This document shows positions 24,121 to 33,430 of a stretch of DNA of 64,000 nt, piece by piece; positions within the stretch are counted from its first letter, which is position 1, and every line of letters starts with the position of its first letter. Source of the stretch: Aquimonas sp. Its GTDB lineage: Bacteria > Pseudomonadota > Gammaproteobacteria > Xanthomonadales > Xanthomonadaceae. The notes below the pieces were generated by a model. It saw nothing but the letters and a program-made list of their open reading frames with translations, ran no database searches and was not told the DNA's origin. The stretch spans positions 1 through 64,000 of the forward strand of contig JAKOMQ010000011.1 in assembly GCA_022241605.1 (NCBI GenBank). Reading direction: 5' to 3'. Made by a program: the position numbers and the translations under genes.

Positions 24121-24996
24121 ATGCCCCAACTCCCTGATGCCGCCCCGGCCACCGACAGCGTCGCACTCAGTCCGCGCGGCTTTCCCCTGCTGCTCAATGC
24201 CGCCTTCCGGCTCTGGTGGCGCAGCCTGCCGGCGACCCTGCCGCTGTCGCTGCCGATTGCCCTGCTGGCCCAGCCTCAACGCGTTGAGCTGCCGACGCTG
24301 GATGCACTGCAGTCGGATCCAGACCTGTTGATCGATTGGGTGGCCCCGCTGTTCCAGGCGCACACCTGGTGGCTGTTCGCTGCGCTCAGCCTGGCGGCGC
24401 TGTGGCTGCACGCCGCGGTGGTGCTGCGTCTGGCAGGGCAGCACCGGGGCGCCGCGGTCACGCTGCCGGCCGCGCTCTGGCTGGCGCTGCGTCGGCTGCC
24501 GGGCTTCGCCGTCACCGTGCTGCTGTACGGTCTGCTGTGCGCGCTGCCGATGCTGCCGATGCTCGGGATCATGGCCTGGCTGGGCCTGCAGGGCCTGGAT
24601 CTGCCGGCGCTGATGCTGGCCAGCGTGCTGATCAGCCTGCTGTTTTCGCTGCCGGTGTGCTGGGTGGCGATCCGCCTGATGCTGGCGCCCTATGCCGCCG
24701 CGCTGGACGGCGACGGGCCCCTGGCCAGCCTGCGCACTGCCTCCGCCGCCGTGGCCGGAAGCTGGTGGTTGGCCATGGCCTACGTTTCGATGCCCCTGTT
24801 GGCCTTTCTGGGCGTCGGCTTCGTGGCCGCCGCGGCGCCGGCGCTGGTTGCCTTGCTGCCGGGCGCCGAGGCCTCCAGCCTGGCCCTCGACTGGAGCCTG
24901 CGCGCGCTCGGCGTGATCGGCACGGCACTGGTCTGGCCACTGCTGCATGCCAGCCTGGTGGTGCTGCATGCGGCCGCGGCAAGACGCACTGTCTGA
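24121..24996 (+). CDS. Uncharacterised polytopic membrane protein
   Basis: This 291-residue protein has about six hydrophobic segments (for example SLPATLPLSLPIALLA, WWLFAALSLAALWLHAAVVL, GFAVTVLLYGLLCALPMLPM, LMLASVLISLLFSLPVCWVA, AMAYVSMPLLAFLGVGFVAA and LGVIGTALVWPLLHASLVVL). The arrangement, with WRSLPATLPLSLPI early and WPLLHASLVVLHA at the end, resembles DUF-type inner-membrane proteins related to the YciC or glycerophosphodiesterase membrane-domain group, but I cannot assign a function. ATG 24121 opens directly before the hydrophilic leader. It diverges from prmC and is followed by a dispersed repeat. Confidence 0.7.
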   Translation: MPQLPDAAPATDSVALSPRGFPLLLNAAFRLWWRSLPATLPLSLPIALLAQPQRVELPTLDALQSDPDLLIDWVAPLFQAHTWWLFAALSLAALWLHAAVVLRLAGQHRGAAVTLPAALWLALRRLPGFAVTVLLYGLLCALPMLPMLGIMAWLGLQGLDLPALMLASVLISLLFSLPVCWVAIRLMLAPYAAALDGDGPLASLRTASAAVAGSWWLAMAYVSMPLLAFLGVGFVAAAAPALVALLPGAEASSLALDWSLRALGVIGTALVWPLLHASLVVLHAAAARRTV

Positions 24997-24999
24997 CAG

Positions 25000-25045
25000 A
25001 GCATGCGAGAACCATCCGCCCGCTGCGGCCGCCAGCATCACGCGC
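25000..25045 (+). repeat. Dispersed post-stop element, copy A
   Basis: Starting a few bases after the stop codon of the membrane-protein gene, the sequence AGAACCATCCGCC then GCTGCGG resembles that at 59563-59600 over about 40 bases with mostly matched positions. The shared core AACCATCCGCC-n-GCTGCGG-n-CGC is also partly present at 63415-63435. It contains no gene. Confidence 0.5.
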
Positions 25046-25162
25046 CCTGCATATGCCGCTTGGACCTGTTGTCTGCGCCTGCACACAGTCATGGCCGCCC
25101 TACGGAGTAGCTTTGCGTCCTTGCCGAGATACTGCGCCTCCGACTGACTCCGAGACCCCTTG

Positions 25163-25942
25163 ATGACCCTGCCCCGCCTGCCCGACGCCGCCAACGACTG
25201 CGATGCCCTACCGGCGCTGTGCGGGCGCCTGCGGCAGGAGGGATTCGCTTTCGTCGAGCGCCCGCAGGCGCTGGCGCTGGTACAGGCACCGCCGCTGCCG
25301 GCGCTGTCGGACTGGGCGGCGTTCGCCGCCAGCTGGGAGGGGCTCGAAGTCGACGCGTACATGGCCGACGGCGGCCGCTATCGGCGCCGCGCGCATGGCT
25401 TGTTTCTGGCCGGTGGCGCGGGTGCGCCGGGGCAAGTCGAGCGCCTGCCGCACGGCCCGCACTACCAGGCCCTGCACCACAACCGCCTGAACGGCGGCAT
25501 CGAGCGCTGGTTCCAGCCGATCGATGCCGCGGTGGCCGAGGGCGAGTGCTTCCGCGCGCTGTTGGGTTTTGCGCAGGGCCTGTTTTCCACGCTGTCGCCG
25601 GAGGTGGGGCGCTGGCAGGTGGAGGCGCACCAGTTCCGCATCGAAGCCTTGCCCGGCCAGCCCGGTCAGCCCACGCCGGAGGGCGTGCACCGGGACGGCG
25701 TCGATCACGTGCTGGTGGCGCTGATCGGCCGCCGCAACATCCGCCGCGGTACCACTACGGTGCATGCGGCGGATGGCCGCGAGCTTGGCAGCTTCACCCT
25801 GGCCGCACCGCTGGATCTGGCGCTGGTCGACGATCGACAGGTGTGGCACGGAGTCACCGCGGTGGAGCCGATCGACCCTGCCCTGCCCGCCTGCCGGGAT
25901 GTGCTGGTGTTGACCTTCCGCCGCCAGCTCGAGGGCTGCTGA
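25163..25942 (+). CDS. 2OG-Fe(II) dioxygenase family protein (PF10014-like)
   Basis: The 259-residue protein has the iron site of 2-oxoglutarate dioxygenases of the 2OG-Fe_Oxy_2 type: the HxD pair in EGVHRDGVDHVLVALI, a second histidine in RQVWHGVTAVEP, and the RNIRRGTTTVHAADG strand between them. The family includes free amino-acid hydroxylases such as isoleucine 4-hydroxylase, but its substrate here is not known. The ATG at 25163 directly follows a TTG and is taken as start. It stands alone, about 110 bases convergent to the Mrp gene. Confidence 0.82.
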   Translation: MTLPRLPDAANDCDALPALCGRLRQEGFAFVERPQALALVQAPPLPALSDWAAFAASWEGLEVDAYMADGGRYRRRAHGLFLAGGAGAPGQVERLPHGPHYQALHHNRLNGGIERWFQPIDAAVAEGECFRALLGFAQGLFSTLSPEVGRWQVEAHQFRIEALPGQPGQPTPEGVHRDGVDHVLVALIGRRNIRRGTTTVHAADGRELGSFTLAAPLDLALVDDRQVWHGVTAVEPIDPALPACRDVLVLTFRRQLEGC

Positions 25943-26051
25943 GAGCATCCGGCGACCGCGCGCCTGCCGAGGCCGCTGTTGTACGCACTCTGGCGACAGC
26001 GGCTGGATTTTGCGCGGGCTCCGCGGCCACGGCCCTGGCGAGCGCCGCGGA

Positions 26052-27134
26052 TCAGGTGTCCTGCATCACGATCTTGGGAAAGCCGAAGGTCTTGTTGCGG
26101 GCCTGCAGTGACAGTCGTCCGGCCGCGCGCCGGGCGATTGCGCGGTAGCGCAGCGAAAGCTCCGATGCGGCATCAAGCGCCACCGTCGGCACCCCGCCAT
26201 CGGCCTGCTCGCGAATGCGGATATCCAGCGGCAGCGCGCCCAGCAGGGGCACGCCGTACTGCGCGGCCATGCGCTCGCCGCCGCCCTCGCCGAAGATGTG
26301 CTCGGCGTGGCCACACTTGGAGCACACGTGGATGGCCATGTTCTCGACGATGCCCAGCACCGGCACCTCGACCTTGCGGAACATCTGCAGGGCCTTCCTC
26401 GCATCCAGCAGCGCGATGTCCTGCGGCGTGGTGACGATCAGCGCGGCCGACACCGGCACCTTCTGGCAGAGCGTGAGCTGGATGTCGCCGGTGCCGGGCG
26501 GCAGATCGATGATCAGGTAGTCGAGCGCCTCCCACGCGGTCTCGTTCAGCAGCTGCTGCAGGGCCTGGGTGACCATCGGGCCGCGCCAGATCATCGGCGT
26601 GTCCTCCTCGATCAAAAAACCGATCGACATGGCCTGCAGGCCGTGGCCGCGCTTGGGCACGATGGTCTTGCCGTCCGGGCTCTCCGGCTTGCCGGACAGG
26701 CCGAGCATGCGCGGGATGCTGGGGCCGTAGATGTCGGCATCCAGCACGCCCACGCGCGCGCCCTCGGCGGCCAGAGCCAGCGCCAGATTGACCGAGGTGG
26801 TGGACTTGCCGACGCCGCCCTTGCCGGAGGCCACGGCGATGATGTTCTTCACTCCAGGCAATGGGCTCAGGCCTTCACGCACCCGATGTGCCAACAGGCG
26901 GGAGCGCAGGTCCACGGTGGCGACGTCGATGGATGCTTCCGACTCCAGACGCGCCTTGATGCGCCCGGCAAGGGCGTCGATCTCGCCAGCGGCGGGGTAG
27001 CCCAGCTCAAGCTCCACCAACACCCGCGCGCCATCCACTCCCACCGACTGCACGGAATCGGCCAAGGCTTGGCCGGTGTTGTCGTCGATGAGGTCGGACA
27101 ACAGCGAGCGGACGAAATCGGCATCGAGCGGCAT
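26052..27134 (-). CDS. Mrp/ApbC-type iron-sulfur cluster carrier ATPase
   Basis: The 360-residue protein has an N-terminal MIP18-like domain (1-90: LLSDLIDDNTGQALADSVQS). A P-loop ATPase domain of the MinD/Mrp class follows, with VASGKGGVGKSTTSVNLALA (about 103-122) and VLDADIYGPSIPRMLG. The CxxC cluster site lies in IHVCSKCGHAEHIFGEG near the C-terminus. It binds and transfers Fe-S clusters to apo-proteins in the cytoplasm. The length and domain order are normal. It is a one-gene unit; a TAGACT element (27180-27185 on the reverse strand) could be its -10. It matches the genes called apbC or mrp. Confidence 0.93.
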   Translation of the reverse strand: MPLDADFVRSLLSDLIDDNTGQALADSVQSVGVDGARVLVELELGYPAAGEIDALAGRIKARLESEASIDVATVDLRSRLLAHRVREGLSPLPGVKNIIAVASGKGGVGKSTTSVNLALALAAEGARVGVLDADIYGPSIPRMLGLSGKPESPDGKTIVPKRGHGLQAMSIGFLIEEDTPMIWRGPMVTQALQQLLNETAWEALDYLIIDLPPGTGDIQLTLCQKVPVSAALIVTTPQDIALLDARKALQMFRKVEVPVLGIVENMAIHVCSKCGHAEHIFGEGGGERMAAQYGVPLLGALPLDIRIREQADGGVPTVALDAASELSLRYRAIARRAAGRLSLQARNKTFGFPKIVMQDT

Positions 27135-27320
27135 GGGTCAGGAATCCTTGTTTGTGCGGAAACGCGCGGACGGCCGCATAGTCTAGTGCGCCCCGCCGTA
27201 AGGCCGCGTCGGGCACAGCGCTCGGGCATACGGGCACAGAGCGCGCCGGCACATCGCGGACGCCGCCGCCACGGGCGTCCAGCGGCGGCCGCAGCAGGCG
27301 AAAGGTTTTTTCACAGGCTC

Positions 27321-30197
27321 TCAGGGCAGGGAATCCGCCGTTACCACCCGATCGCGGCCACCGTTCTTGGCCGCATACAGCGCTGCATCGGCACGGGCGA
27401 TGAGCTGCTCAAGGCTTTGGCCCATGCCGGGGGTGCAGCCGGCGACGCCAATGGAGACGGTGACGCCAAGGTTGGAGTCACGCACCCCGAGCCGCAGTTC
27501 CTCGGCCAGCCCGCCAGCGAGGTCGCCGGCCGCGCCCGGAAGTACCAGCAGGAACTCCTCACCCCCATAGCGCGCGGCGAGATCCTCGCCGCGGCGCAGG
27601 CTGCGGGCGAATTGGTCGGCCAGCGCCTGCAGCAGCGCATCGCCGGCCTGGTGGCCGTGGCTGTCGTTGTAGCGTTTGAAATGATCGACATCGATCAACA
27701 GCAGGCTGAGCGGACGGCTGCGATCAAGGCATTGGCGCCACACCACCTGCAGATAGTCTCCAAGTCGATGGCGGTTGGCCAGACCGGTGAGCCCATCCGA
27801 GTGGGCGAGGCGTTCGAGGCTCCGATTAGCCTCTGCGAGCTCCGCAGTGCGCAGAGTCACCTGTTCGGCGAGGCGTCTGGCTTCCTCGGCAAAGCGCGCG
27901 GTGCGACGCAGCAGCAGCCAGCGCCCAGCGCCCGCCAGCAGCAGCAGCGTCACCAAAGCCGCGAGCGCTACCGCAAGAGGCGTCCGGTACCACGGCGGGG
28001 TGATCCGGAAAGTCCAAGGCTCGATCTCACTGACCCGACCCTCCGCGTCCCGCGCCTGCAGCTCGAAGCGGTAAGCGCCGGGATCCAGCTCGGTGTAGGA
28101 CACACGGATGGAATTCACCCATGGCCCCCAATCCTCGCGCAGGCCGCGCAGCCGCCATCGGTAGCGCGGGGCCGTTGCCGGCTGCAGGTCGAGCAGGGCG
28201 AACTCGAAGCTGATCATGAAGCCGCCGCCGGGGAACTCGCGCTTCTCCGCCGCCTGCAGGGGCAAAGGCTCGCTGCGGCCGCCGCCGAGGCCGCGCAGCA
28301 CCCTGCGCAACTGAACCCGCGCTTGCGCAGCCTCACCATCGGAAGCCCTGCCCGAGAACATCAGCGCATGCGACGCGAGTAAGGCGGTGCGCCCATCGCC
28401 AAGCTCGGCGACATCGACCAGTGCGCCCTCGCGCAGGCCGTACAGGGGCTGCAGTCGCCAGCCGCGTGCATCCATCCGGAGCAGCCGCGTGGCGCTGAAA
28501 GCCCACGCGTGACCGTCCCTGCCGGGCACAAGACTCAGCAGCTCCTCCGGCAAGCGCAGCGCTTCCAGGCCGGCGAAATCGTCCTCGCCAAAACGTTCGC
28601 CCAGATAGCGGAACAAGCCCTGATGGGTGCTGGCGCGCAGCGTGCCATCCGGCCACAGGCTGAGACGGGCGTCAGCGCGTACGCCAAGCGCCAGGCCCTG
28701 CTCCGGACCAAAGCCCTGCGCATCGATGACCGCGCCCGCGGCATCGAGCCGGTAGCGCCAGACTCCTCCGCGCTGAGTCGCCAACCACAGGGTGGACGAA
28801 TCGATCTCCACCAGATCGAGAACGCGCCGGTTGTCCTTGGGCGTCAGCACCGCTGACAGCTCAAGTGCCGGGCCGAGCTCAAGCCGGCGCAGGCCGTGCT
28901 CGGTGAGCACCCAGACCGTACTGGGACGGAAGCGTGAGCGCTGCAGTCGACGCGGATAGATGAGCTCATCGGTCAGCGGTTGGATCTGCCCATCGACCTG
29001 CACCGACAGGCGATGCCCTTCGGCCAGCAGCACGCGGCCGTCGTCGAGCGCGAGACGATCCTCCAGGTCGAGCGCAGCGCCCGGCAGCGGCTCGATGAGC
29101 GCGGGCGCATCGGCCTGAGGCACCACCCGCAGCACGCCATCGCTGCCCACCAACAGCAGGCCCTCGGCGCTTTCCCGCAGCGCCTTGAGGTCACCGCGCA
29201 CCCCGGCATCCGCGTCCAGGGCGGTAAAGGCCGGCGGCCAGACCACGCGATGGATCTGGCTGTCTCCTGCAATCAGCAGAGCACCATCGCGCGCCTGCAG
29301 CAGCCCGCTCAGGAAGCCCTGTTCAAGCCTCAGGCGCCGCGCGCGCGAGTGCTCCGCGTCCAGCAGCCAAAGCTCGCCCGCGGCGGTAGACAGGGCAAGG
29401 CCGCCATCGCGCAAGCGCAGTCCGCGATGGAAGGCGGTGGCTGGTGGCAGGCCCTCGGGCATTGGCTGCGTTGCCACCGCATCCAGCGCGATGCGCCACC
29501 AGCCTCCGTCGGTGCCGAAGCCCAGCAGGGCATCGGTGGCCTGCGGCAGCAGGGTGTGGATCAGCGTGGTCGGAGGCTCCGAATGTGGCAGCGGGCGCCA
29601 GCCCGCACCCTCGCGCACACGGTAGCCCTCGCCGCGGAACTGCAGCAGCACGGCGTCGCCGAGGCGCGCGATCGCGCCGAATCGACCGTCGTGCCGCCAG
29701 TGCAGGCCTGGGCCACCGTCGTCGGGCAGGAAGAACAGATCCCGCAGCGCGCGAAAGTAGACGCCTTCCGGCGTCGGCAGCACCTGCCAGACATCCGCGA
29801 ACGCCGCCGTCTCCGGATCACCAAGGAATCGGCCGGTCAGGTCCTCGAACGCGAAACCGCCGCTGGCATCCTCGACCAGCCGGCCAAACCGGTTGTAACC
29901 GCCGACCCAGAGACCGCCGTCGGCGGCCGCGGCCAGCGATCGAACGATCTCGCGGTTGGGCATCCGAATCAGCTGCCAGCGCTCACCGTCGAAAACCAGC
30001 ACGCCATCATGGTTGCCGAGGGCGAGCCTGCCGTCGTGCAACTCCGCCAAGGCAAAGTTCTGGGGAAAAACTTCCACCCCCGGCGTGAGCCGCTGGATCG
30101 CAGGCCTGCCCTCGGCCACCGCCGAGGGCGCAGAGGCAAGCGCCACACCAGGGAGCCAGAGGCAGCACCACACCAGCAGGGGAAACCAAGGGGCCAT
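27321..30197 (-). CDS. Membrane diguanylate cyclase with periplasmic beta-propeller sensor
   Basis: The 958-residue protein has a signal peptide (residues about 1-22) and a large propeller-like sensor region with repeated short strands (two-component regulator propeller type, about 35-650). A Y_Y_Y domain (about 665-740, with YRWRLRGLREDWGPWVNSIR) and one membrane helix (TPLAVALAALVTLLLLAGAG) follow. A coiled segment leads to a GGDEF domain (about 800-955). The active loop is RYGGEEFLLVLP and the inhibitory site RxxD is present as RGED five residues upstream, so it should make c-di-GMP with product inhibition. The sensor faces the periplasm. The substrate or signal is unknown. Confidence 0.93.
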   Translation of the reverse strand: MAPWFPLLVWCCLWLPGVALASAPSAVAEGRPAIQRLTPGVEVFPQNFALAELHDGRLALGNHDGVLVFDGERWQLIRMPNREIVRSLAAAADGGLWVGGYNRFGRLVEDASGGFAFEDLTGRFLGDPETAAFADVWQVLPTPEGVYFRALRDLFFLPDDGGPGLHWRHDGRFGAIARLGDAVLLQFRGEGYRVREGAGWRPLPHSEPPTTLIHTLLPQATDALLGFGTDGGWWRIALDAVATQPMPEGLPPATAFHRGLRLRDGGLALSTAAGELWLLDAEHSRARRLRLEQGFLSGLLQARDGALLIAGDSQIHRVVWPPAFTALDADAGVRGDLKALRESAEGLLLVGSDGVLRVVPQADAPALIEPLPGAALDLEDRLALDDGRVLLAEGHRLSVQVDGQIQPLTDELIYPRRLQRSRFRPSTVWVLTEHGLRRLELGPALELSAVLTPKDNRRVLDLVEIDSSTLWLATQRGGVWRYRLDAAGAVIDAQGFGPEQGLALGVRADARLSLWPDGTLRASTHQGLFRYLGERFGEDDFAGLEALRLPEELLSLVPGRDGHAWAFSATRLLRMDARGWRLQPLYGLREGALVDVAELGDGRTALLASHALMFSGRASDGEAAQARVQLRRVLRGLGGGRSEPLPLQAAEKREFPGGGFMISFEFALLDLQPATAPRYRWRLRGLREDWGPWVNSIRVSYTELDPGAYRFELQARDAEGRVSEIEPWTFRITPPWYRTPLAVALAALVTLLLLAGAGRWLLLRRTARFAEEARRLAEQVTLRTAELAEANRSLERLAHSDGLTGLANRHRLGDYLQVVWRQCLDRSRPLSLLLIDVDHFKRYNDSHGHQAGDALLQALADQFARSLRRGEDLAARYGGEEFLLVLPGAAGDLAGGLAEELRLGVRDSNLGVTVSIGVAGCTPGMGQSLEQLIARADAALYAAKNGGRDRVVTADSLP

Positions 30198-30364
30198 GCA
30201 GCCGTTCCGGGCGCGAGAAACAGCCGGCAGCTGCAGGTTTTATGCCCCGCACGCAAAAGCGGCGCGGACGGCGCAAAAGCTTGACCCACCGCCACTATCC
30301 GCCCCCAACACTGACGCGGAAGGTCAGCCTGCGCCCCGTTCAGAAGGGGCGATCCAGCGCGGCG

Positions 30365-33300
30365 TCAGGCCGCCGGCGCAGGCCGCACCTGCGACCAGGC
30401 CCGTGCCCAGCGGGCTCTGGAGCGCAGGCGCAGATCATCGACGACGGCGTAGAACGTGGGCAATGCAAACAGGGTGACGATGGTCGAGAAGGCCAAGCCG
30501 CCAACGATGGCGCGCGCCATCGGATAGTAGGGAGGGCCGTCACCGCCCATCTGGGTCGTACCCAAGGTCAACGGCAACATGCCGAGGATGGTGGTCCCCA
30601 TGGTCATGAGGATCGGCCGCAGGCGATCACGACAGCCCTGCACGAGGGCGTCGTGGCGAGGCAGGCCGCTGCGTCTGAGCGTGTTGATGTGCTCCACCAT
30701 CACGATGCCGTTGTTCACGACCACACCCATCAGGATCAGGATACCGATCGACGCCATGATCGAGAACGTGGTGCCGGTGAGCCAGAACAGCCAGAACACG
30801 CCGAACGCCGAGAAGAACACCGTGGTGATGATGATCGCGGGGAACGTGATCGACTCAAACACCGCCGCCATCACGATATAGACCATCACTAGAGCGATCA
30901 GGGTGTTGAACAGCATGCGCTGGCCGGCTTCATCGTTCTGGTTGAAGCTCGTGCCGAAACTCCAGGAGTAGCCTGGAGGCAGGCTGAACGCCTTCATTAC
31001 CGCTTCCAGCTGTGGCCGTGCCTCGGTGATCGCCATGTCCTCGGGCAACGTGACGCGGATCGGCAGCGCCGTTTGCCGCGACTGGCGGGTGATGGTGCTT
31101 GGGCTGGCCACGATCTGCACATCCACCATCGCCAGCAGCGGCACCTGACCGCCCAACGGGCTTGCCATCTTGAAGTCGCGCAGATCGTCGATGCTGGCAT
31201 CGCCGCTTTGGGCGAAGCGCATCCACACCGGCAGCTCGACGTTACCGGTCCGGAACTCGCGCAGGGGCGTGCCACGCAGGGCGATGCCCACGTACTGGGC
31301 GATCTGCTGTGCCGAAAACCCGTACTGCAGGGCCCGCTCGCGGTCCACCCGCACCTGCACCTCGCGCGAGCGGGTGCCAAGGTCCGCATAGACATCGCGT
31401 GCAAACGGCAGGGCCTTCAAGGCCGACACCACCGGCTCGCCAAGCTCTTCCAGCGTGGCAAAAGAGTCGCCAATCAGCACCACCTGCAGGCCGTCGCCGC
31501 CGCCGGGGCTGGCGCGCCCACGGGTGGTGACCGTGCCGATCGCCAGCTTGGGCACACCCTCCATGACTTTCTCGATGATCTCGGCAGTCGGCGTGATCGG
31601 GCCATCCTCGCGCAGGTTGATGCGCGTGCCTCCGCCGCCTCGCTCGCTGAACCAGCTGTAGATCTGGGTGATCTCGAAGGCCTCGCGGTTGGCCTCCAGA
31701 TAGGCTTCGACCTCGCTCACCGCGGCTTCCACCTCCGGCAGGCGATAGCCGGCGTTCCAGCGGTAGTCGAGCTGGAACTCGCGGGTCTGGCCAGACGGAA
31801 ACATGTCGAAACGGGTCTGGGTCATCGGATACAGGCTGACCACCACCAGCAGCGCGATCGCACCCAGCGTGGTCCAGCGGCGCTGCAGGCTCCAGTCGAG
31901 CACGCGGGCATAGCGGTCCTGCAGGCGCAAGGCACTGCGGCTGGCGTCCTGCAGGTGGCCCGGGGCACGGATGCGGGCGCTGATCATCGGGATCAGGCTC
32001 ACCGCCACCAGCCAGGAACACAGCAGCGAAACGGTGATGGTCAGCGCCACCTGCGAGAGGTAGATGCTTATGAAGGTTTTCTCGCCGAAGATGTTCGGAA
32101 CGAAAACTATGATGCTCGTGAGGGTGCCGGCGGTGATCGCGATCTGCACCTCGCGGGTGCCCTCGATGGCGCAGCGGAAGGCATTGCCGGGGTACTTCTC
32201 GCGCTTTTGGTAGATGCTCTCCACCACCACCACGGCGTTGTCGACGAGCATGCCCACGCCGAGCAGCAGGCCCATCATCGACAGGATGTTGAGGCTCAGG
32301 CCCAGGAAATACATGGCGCCCAGGGTCATGACGAAGCAGATTGGTATCGCGAGCGACACCATCAGGGTGCTCGGCCAGTGGCGCAGGAAGAAATACAGCA
32401 CCAGCAGCGACATCAGCGAACCCAGCAGGCCAGCCTTGCCCAGCTCGGTCAGCGAACTGGTGACCCCCTTGGCCTGGTTCTGCATCACGAACAGCTGGAT
32501 GTCGCTGAAGGCCGGCAAGGCGCTGACCTTGTCGAGCTCGGCCAACACCTGGCGGGCCACGTCCACGAGGTTGGCGGAGCGCTCCTTGGTGACTTCGATG
32601 CCAACCGCGGGTCGACCATCCAAGCGACGGCCGAAATCGATGCGGCCGGGGCCCGCCCGGACCTCGGCGACATCGGAGAGCCGCAGCCCGGTGTCGTTGA
32701 TCGGCAGCGCCCGCAACTCGTCAAGCGAGCGCAGTTCGCCTACGGGCTGCACGCGCAGGCGACGTCCGGCTTCGGTGATGTCGCCGGCACTCAGCGAAAA
32801 ATTGGCCGCTGAAAGACGCTGCGCGAGCGCGGCCAGGTCAACCGAATGGGCGCTGAGGCGGTCATTGTCGAGGGCAACCTCGATCTCCGGCCGCGCCAAA
32901 CCGGAGATCTCCACCTGGGCCACGCCTGGCACGCGCTCCAGGCGACGCCGCACCTCACGGTCCAGCAGATCCCACTGCTGCTCCATCGGCAGGTCGCTGG
33001 CAACCCGCACGCGCAGCACCGGCGAGTCGCCGCTGCCGAACTTCAGGACGAGATAGCGCTGGAAGTCGGATGGAAAATCACCGCGTATCGCATCCAGCCG
33101 CTCCCGCGCCTCCGACGCCACCACCTGGATGTCGCGATTCCACTGGAACTCCATGAACACGCCACCGCCGTCGGCGCGCGACTGCGAGAACATGCGCTTG
33201 ATTCCCGGCAGCGTGGCCAGCACCTCCTCCGCCGGCCGCACCAGGACCTCCTCGATCTCGCTGGGAGTGGACCCGGGATACGGCAGATCGACGTAGAGAA

Positions 33301-33430
33301 AGGGCGCCTCGATCTCCGGCAGGAACTCCAGCGGCAGTCGGAATGCGGCGATAAACCCGATCAGCAGCATCGAGACGAAGAACATCGTCGCCGTCACCGG
33401 CCGCTGCAGACTGAAGCGCGCCAGGCTCAT
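30365..33430 (-). CDS. RND-family efflux permease, second of a pair
   Basis: This 1021-residue protein is an AcrB/HAE-type permease with twelve expected membrane helices and two large periplasmic loops. It starts MSLARFSLQRPVTATMFFVS and contains GVGMLVDNAVVVVESIYQKR in helix 4, where the first of the two proton-relay aspartates is kept and the second is asparagine, a common variant. The C-terminal half repeats the fold (LMGVVVNNGIVMVEHINTLR). Its start overlaps the stop of the first permease (ATGA), so the two are translationally coupled, as in MdtB/MdtC-type heteromeric pumps. It exports small compounds with proton antiport. Substrates unknown. Confidence 0.92.
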   Translation of the reverse strand: MSLARFSLQRPVTATMFFVSMLLIGFIAAFRLPLEFLPEIEAPFLYVDLPYPGSTPSEIEEVLVRPAEEVLATLPGIKRMFSQSRADGGGVFMEFQWNRDIQVVASEARERLDAIRGDFPSDFQRYLVLKFGSGDSPVLRVRVASDLPMEQQWDLLDREVRRRLERVPGVAQVEISGLARPEIEVALDNDRLSAHSVDLAALAQRLSAANFSLSAGDITEAGRRLRVQPVGELRSLDELRALPINDTGLRLSDVAEVRAGPGRIDFGRRLDGRPAVGIEVTKERSANLVDVARQVLAELDKVSALPAFSDIQLFVMQNQAKGVTSSLTELGKAGLLGSLMSLLVLYFFLRHWPSTLMVSLAIPICFVMTLGAMYFLGLSLNILSMMGLLLGVGMLVDNAVVVVESIYQKREKYPGNAFRCAIEGTREVQIAITAGTLTSIIVFVPNIFGEKTFISIYLSQVALTITVSLLCSWLVAVSLIPMISARIRAPGHLQDASRSALRLQDRYARVLDWSLQRRWTTLGAIALLVVVSLYPMTQTRFDMFPSGQTREFQLDYRWNAGYRLPEVEAAVSEVEAYLEANREAFEITQIYSWFSERGGGGTRINLREDGPITPTAEIIEKVMEGVPKLAIGTVTTRGRASPGGGDGLQVVLIGDSFATLEELGEPVVSALKALPFARDVYADLGTRSREVQVRVDRERALQYGFSAQQIAQYVGIALRGTPLREFRTGNVELPVWMRFAQSGDASIDDLRDFKMASPLGGQVPLLAMVDVQIVASPSTITRQSRQTALPIRVTLPEDMAITEARPQLEAVMKAFSLPPGYSWSFGTSFNQNDEAGQRMLFNTLIALVMVYIVMAAVFESITFPAIIITTVFFSAFGVFWLFWLTGTTFSIMASIGILILMGVVVNNGIVMVEHINTLRRSGLPRHDALVQGCRDRLRPILMTMGTTILGMLPLTLGTTQMGGDGPPYYPMARAIVGGLAFSTIVTLFALPTFYAVVDDLRLRSRARWARAWSQVRPAPAA

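Noticed and set aside
26298-28382. Rightward frame of 694 codons across the Mrp and GGDEF genes
   Set aside because: It is antisense to two conserved proteins and crosses their intergenic region.
30332-30352. Terminator after the second RND permease
   Set aside because: A CGCCCC / GGGGCG hairpin exists, but there is no T run and such short GC stems are common in this DNA.
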